From assembly GCA_963513935.1 (NCBI GenBank), contig OY740769.1:68468984-68532983 (forward strand): DNA of 64,000 bases, given 5' to 3'. A program made the translations under genes and the position numbers. The notes beneath the pieces were generated by a model. It had not been told where the DNA came from. It did no database searches and worked only from the letters and a program-made list of their open reading frames with translations. The DNA comes from Aphrophora alni (Eukaryota > Arthropoda > Insecta > Hemiptera > Aphrophoridae). Shown here piece after piece: positions 60,446 to 64,000 of this stretch. The first letter of the stretch is position 1. Each line of letters begins with the position of its first letter.

Positions 60446-60876
60446 TTAAAACTAATTATTCCTAGGTTTTCACAATCCAAATTTACTTTTTAAAATTATA
60501 GTTACCGTAAATTGTATGTTTTTATTTCGAAGAAAGTAAAAAATACCTAGAAAACCCCTTTTGGAGGGAATGTGGTCATCATTTTGGAGGTATTAAAAGT
60601 CTAACTATAATGCAATATTGTATAAGTTACGTTACAAAATATAACTTAAATTTATATTTTCTTCTTAAAGTAAAAATCTATGGGCTGACTAGTATTTAGA
60701 TAGTCATTTATTGTCTTGAACCTAGGGTTGTGTTTTATTATGCACATAAATAAAAATAAAATAAGAAAGTTCCCTACACTTAAATTCGCAATAAAAGCAA
60801 AATTAGTTATAAAATGTTGAAGTATTATATTCGTGGTGGCATTGATTTAATGAGCATAAAGTTGAACGTAGTTGGT
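60446..60876 (+). repeat. Dispersed repeat B, copy 2
   Basis: Partner of 56812-57254. A deletion near 60706 removes the part around CCTATGTCTAGGTTACTG present in copy 1. Confidence 0.8.
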
Positions 60877-63800
60877 AGAGGATTACTAGGGCAGATAAAG
60901 AGGATTAACTTGGCCATGTGAATTCGTATACGCTGTTTACGAAGTGTTTAATATATAAACATGATTGAGAGATAAAATCATGTTAACGTAATTTTTGTTT
61001 TAGTAGGCATTACTACTATTTAACATTTAACTACATTCTCTATTTTATAAGATGCCAATTTTATTGAAATTAACACATAGAAAGGGGGAAAGTAGGAACA
61101 CACCAATGAAATAAAAGAAGAGGGTGGTTTATATGTTCATAATGGTTGGGAACGGTTCGATAAATTTAACAGTTCGGAATGTACTACTATTAATTAGAGA
61201 AAATTCAAGAATAAACATTTTTAAATCCTCACTTTTAAGAGCGAAAATAATTCCCTGGACAAGTTATTCCCCTTATCTGACCACGTCCGATAATAACCTG
61301 CTACCAACTACAACACACAACTTTCAACTTTATTTTCATATAAATCAATAACTTTATAATCTCAATACTTCTACCAGTTGTAATAAAATTTGTTTTTATT
61401 ACGACTTTAACTACAGGGAACTTTCTTACTTTAGTTTTATGATACTGCGGAGAGTAATAAAATAAAAGGCTAGGTCTAATGCAATAAATGACTCTCTAAA
61501 CTCCACTTAACCTATGGATTTTTAATATATGAAAAAGTTGTAGTTCGAGTATATAGAGAACAGCTCCATATGCAATACTAAGCTAATTTAAAACAAACTT
61601 TAGTTACAAAATCATGGCCAGATTGTTGTAAGTCGAAGACTAGTGTGACTACATTAATTGGCTTCTTAATAAACAATTTTAATTTACAATTAATTTTTTT
61701 TTAATTCAGTTTAAATTCTGAAAACTAGTAATTATTCTATATAACGATCCATAAAAGATTCGGTTATGGAATTTCATGTTTTAATCAAGAATAGTAAAAT
61801 ACTATTTTATTATATATTGTTATGCTTATATTTATGGTGTTACCTGCTATATAACCGAACGACAAGAATTACCTGAGAAGGAATATAAAAATGAAATGTA
61901 AATTATTTTCACTTATAATTTATGGGTCTAATTTTAATTAAAAAGTTTAACTTCGATTGGTTTCCAAGAGTTGCATATCTTTTTTTAAATTATTGTTATA
62001 CAGTACATCTAAGTTATATGAATTTATTTAGCAATATATTTAAAAAAAATAGCTTTATATATATAAATGTGGTTTTATACCTTACTTACTGAAAACTTAA
62101 CTTGTCCATTCTCATTTCACTTTGAATACACGGAAAGCTCGAAACTGTTCTAATCCAAAACTAGGAGATAGCTCTAAGAAACTGAATCCAACGACAGTTA
62201 TTTTAAAATGATTTTAATATTTTTTTAAGTTTAAGTACTAACACTCCATAACATTATTATTTAATTTAATATTTAAAACAAACTTTTAACTATTTGGAAT
62301 AAAATTAAATATATTGGCTTCATTGTACTGAAATTTAACCATATTGTTGGTCAAGATATTGTTTTCTTCTTCTTTCTGTAAAATTTTAGGGTTAGGAACT
62401 CATTTGTTCCTTTCGTTATTAACTCTTGTATTCATACAATAGGACAAAGTTAATGACATGAAAGTATTTCATTATACCAACTTTCTTCCGTAAAAGGGTC
62501 TCATCATATCGGTTCTAATGTTATATTATGTAAACTCGTGTAACACATGTTTTTTCCCTTTTATAACAGTTTTAGTTTAACATTTTTACACACAGCAGAG
62601 ATTGACTACTTTGTGATTCACTCTTGGTATTTATGATCTCTGTCGGTATTACTATAATATTTAATTACAGTTAATACGACTGAATGGTGGTGTATAGTGG
62701 AGAATCTAGAATTGTTTGGACTTTAGCAATATGTTCTTCCGATTTGAGTATTGTGAGTTTGATAGAGTTTTTCTACTTACCCTCGCTATGTTGTTTCAAG
62801 TGATACCTACCGGTATTTGACTTTATGCAATATACGAACGTATATTTTCAGAATATCTTTGTAAAAACATTATTTTAAAACTGGTTACCAGAAAACTCAT
62901 TAGGTAGCAAAGGATGTGCATTTGTTTACTTAAATACAACATTATTTCTATTCACAATTTTTACAATTTTATTATTTTAGAAAAATATACACAAAATAGT
63001 GACCTCATAGTTGCATCCCCACTTTATATAACGCATTCAGAAAATTTTCACAACAATATCAAAAACATACCTACATAATCCCACTCACTTAAATATGTTA
63101 CAAAAAAAATCATCTATTATCACAATTATATATGTGATTTTTTTTAATGGATCAATAAGAGATCTATTAAATATCAACAGTTATCTGAAAACCAACCATA
63201 TCTTGTACTTACTTGGAATTATAAAACAACAAGTGCATCAATTACCTTAAAAAAATATTTAAATCGGAAATAAACATTATCAAAATCACAACACATGTAT
63301 AAATTGATACAAATCTTAAATTTTCGATAAACACAGTAACGAAATAAACTTATTTAGAAACACACCTACTGAGATATAATAATAGATCAGTTGAAATACA
63401 AACCAGTTCAATATATAATACTTATTATGAAAAAGGTCTATAAAAAAAATCGTACACCATATTTTTCTATACTTAAATCGACCTATTAAAAACCATCAAT
63501 GAAAATATAGATCCCTATTTATGTACAAATTGTAGTTCAATGATGTTAACATGGAATATAATAACCGAACGGGCAAGTTATTTAAAATTGATTATAAAGG
63601 AAAAATACCACTCAGATATTGTGAAAACACCACATTTACATTACTTATGAATACACCATTTTAGCAGCATGAAGAATAATATGAATATACAACGAAAGAT
63701 AACCTAGTTTGCCTTAGGAATATATTCAAAACATAAAAGGAACCTTAACAATCTCACTAAATTTAAATTTAAACTTCTTCTCTAACCGTACCTGTGACAC

Positions 63801-64000
63801 AATTACTGAATTAAATAAGTCAATCAGAAAAGAGGAACTCACCCTTCTTAAAGTTGTAACATAATAAAACACAGTGTAAGTCATCAAATAACCTCAGAGC
63901 AAAGAAACAGACACAGAAAGAGTAGATGTGTCGTTTTAACCACTAAAACTTTGACGTGAAAAAGTGATAAAATACTGGTGGTAGGTAATATATGTTTGAA
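60877..64000. other. Gene-free A+T-rich DNA
   Basis: No gene recognised. The segment 61265-61460 is the partner of 50320-50510. From about 63000 to 63950 the plus strand is rich in A and C and poor in G, as at 12830-14080, without any recognisable frame. Confidence 0.5.

Overview
The window looks like arthropod, most probably insect, nuclear DNA. It is very A+T-rich, has long (TA)n and (GA)n microsatellites and scattered TTAGG-like TAGGTTAGGTTAGG strings, and carries transposon families common in insects (Ty3/Gypsy, mariner, Maverick/Polinton-like). I find no convincing host protein-coding gene or intact RNA gene. The species cannot be named from the sequence.

The core (26396-49963) is a nested pair of mobile elements. 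The outer one is a young Ty3/Gypsy LTR retrotransposon, about 8.4 kb without its insert. It has 1.6-kb LTRs that differ by about five substitutions and one indel, a gag, and a PR-RT-RNase H-integrase pol, and it sits in a (TA)n tract. Inside pol, between protease and reverse transcriptase, lies a 15,170-bp second element (30339-45508) bounded by a 6-bp target-site duplication AACTTA. It has unusually long terminal inverted repeats (about 3.65 kb each) that start AG and end CT.

The inserted element is the main find: a Maverick/Polinton-like, virus-like DNA element. Its unique part encodes, all on the minus strand and tightly packed, an rve integrase with a C-terminal chromodomain-like segment, an A32/FtsK-type packaging ATPase, a protein of a family I associate with DUF8207, a fibre-like repeat protein (broken by one in-frame stop), a fusion of a parvovirus-type phospholipase A2 domain to an adenain-type cysteine protease, a probable minor capsid protein, a probable jelly-roll major capsid protein, and three small proteins. 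Two gene junctions are exact ATGA overlaps, so the set looks like a polycistronic unit. I find no protein-primed DNA polymerase B, the gene after which Polintons are named, and little space remains for one. The TIRs duplicate a two-exon cysteine-rich gene, a 48-residue ORF and part of a possible nuclease-like gene. They also carry C-rich minisatellites, a CCAAT/E-box/TATA-like repeat array, a long palindrome and a tRNA-like pol III box module.

The flanks (1-26395 and 49964-64000) are gene-poor, but they hold two decayed relics related to this element family (about 24330-24965 and 16740-17500), which implies repeated colonisation of this genome. They also hold a dead mariner transposase (55254-56050), several foldback/MITE-like inverted repeats, dispersed repeat pairs, and an A+C-skewed block with a retroviral-protease-like scrap.
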